The notes under the pieces: model-generated
The model's database searches: none
Told to the model about the DNA's origin: nothing
What the model saw: the letters and a program-made list of their open reading frames with translations, nothing else
Part shown: positions 63,301 through 64,000 of the stretch, in pieces
Numbering within the stretch: the stretch's first letter is position 1
Layout of the letters: each line of letters starts with the position of its first letter
Made by a program: the position numbers and the translations under genes
Assembly (NCBI RefSeq): GCF_036370855.1
Contig: NC_088098.1
Coordinates: 35,591,981-35,655,980, forward strand
Direction of reading: 5' to 3'
Length of the DNA stretch: 64,000 bases
From: Dromaius novaehollandiae
Taxonomy: Eukaryota; Chordata; Aves; Casuariiformes; Dromaiidae

Positions 63301-64000
63301 ATATACTGCCAGTACATTTCCCTTCACTCAACTTAGCAAGTCTATAAAAATCACAAGATTTGCTGCCTTGATTTTCAACCAACCTGTGTCAAAACTTTCA
63401 GCAGAGCTTTGTAAAGCATCACAGGTCTGAAATGTTAGCCAAACCTCTGAACCAACTGAGGTTTATTCTTACTAATCTGTTACTTCTGAAAGCAAACATT
63501 TTATTTATCATACACTCCTGTAACCACACAGCAAAGAACAGGAGATAATTTATCAATCTGCAACCTTCCTCATATCTCGGTTCTGATAATGAGGTTACAG
63601 CATAAACCCAACCCTCTTGGCCAGAACTTCAGAGAGCAACTCTAAGAAATCCTGTTTTACTTTGCAGAAATGCAGAAAAGATGAGTTGCTCTGTTCTTCC
63701 TATTTTCAGAGAAACCTCACACATTCTTCTCACACAAAACACACTCTTTACTATAAGTATTCATTTCCAGTGTTGCTGGGCAACAGCATGAGCAGTGTTA
63801 GTAGTAGAAGTAGTGTTAAAGGTAGGAATGGAAAACAGTTAAGAAATGAAAAACAAAAAGTAAATTTACGTTTGTACTACCAAAATATTTCCAAAATAAA
63901 ATAGCAGCAGGCAAAGCTTTTCATTTCTTATTCTTTCTCGTGCCAGTAGCTTGACCCATGAGCAACATCGCTCACAGAAATCCACGGCAGGGGTTTGTAA

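Larger units (their letters stand above)
55600..64000. other. IL26 upstream intergenic region, IL22 not found
   Basis: I looked on the minus strand for IL22-like exons, especially the last-exon pattern with KAIGELDLL, and found none. The segment holds an (AT)n microsatellite, a poly-A tract and scattered short frames. A minus-strand frame ending at 60953 is noted as a finding. Confidence 0.55.

Noticed and set aside
1-64000. CRISPR arrays, operons, tRNA or rRNA genes, endogenous retrovirus proviruses
   Set aside because: None seen. The window is vertebrate nuclear DNA, with no paired LTRs, gag or pol frames of retroviral type, or RNA gene cores recognised by eye.

Overview
This window is nuclear DNA from a vertebrate, most likely a bird. 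It has multi-exon genes with GT-AG introns, long intergenic stretches, CR1-type LINE remnants and old MIR-like SINE copies. It also carries a cytokine whose exons read as avian interferon gamma. The species cannot be fixed from sequence alone. The predicted interferon resembles galliform and anseriform interferon gamma but differs from my recollection of either at many positions.

Two complete protein-coding genes are supported, both on the minus strand. IFNG has four coding exons between 20065 and 24300 and encodes 165 residues. IL26 has five coding exons between 48066 and 55356 and encodes 170 residues. Every intron in both genes is phase 0, as is typical of this cytokine class. The order and orientation match the vertebrate IFNG-IL26-IL22-MDM1 block. 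The 8.4 kb to the right of IL26 shows no recognisable IL22 exon, so IL22 probably lies beyond the right edge.

Layout: 1-19250 is gene-poor flank downstream of IFNG, with a degraded CR1-superfamily LINE at about 16130-17400. 19250-20064 is the IFNG 3' UTR with an AU-rich element. 20065-24300 is IFNG, and 24300-24700 is its promoter, with a TATA box, GATA, CRE/AP-1-like and kB-like sites. 24700-47400 is the IFNG-IL26 intergenic space. It holds MIR-like SINEs, three CR1 pieces and an unexplained CpG-dense segment at about 37975-39600. 47400-48065 is the presumed IL26 3' UTR, 48066-55356 is IL26, and 55357-55600 is its promoter. 55600-64000 is intergenic.

Both genes encode secreted helical cytokines made by activated lymphocytes. 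Interferon gamma acts through IFNGR1/IFNGR2. IL-26 (IL-10 family) acts through IL20RA/IL10RB and, in humans, is also a cationic DNA-binding antimicrobial protein. The intervening DNA is the likely home of shared lymphocyte enhancers, but none can be proven from one sequence. Most long open frames elsewhere look like chance.
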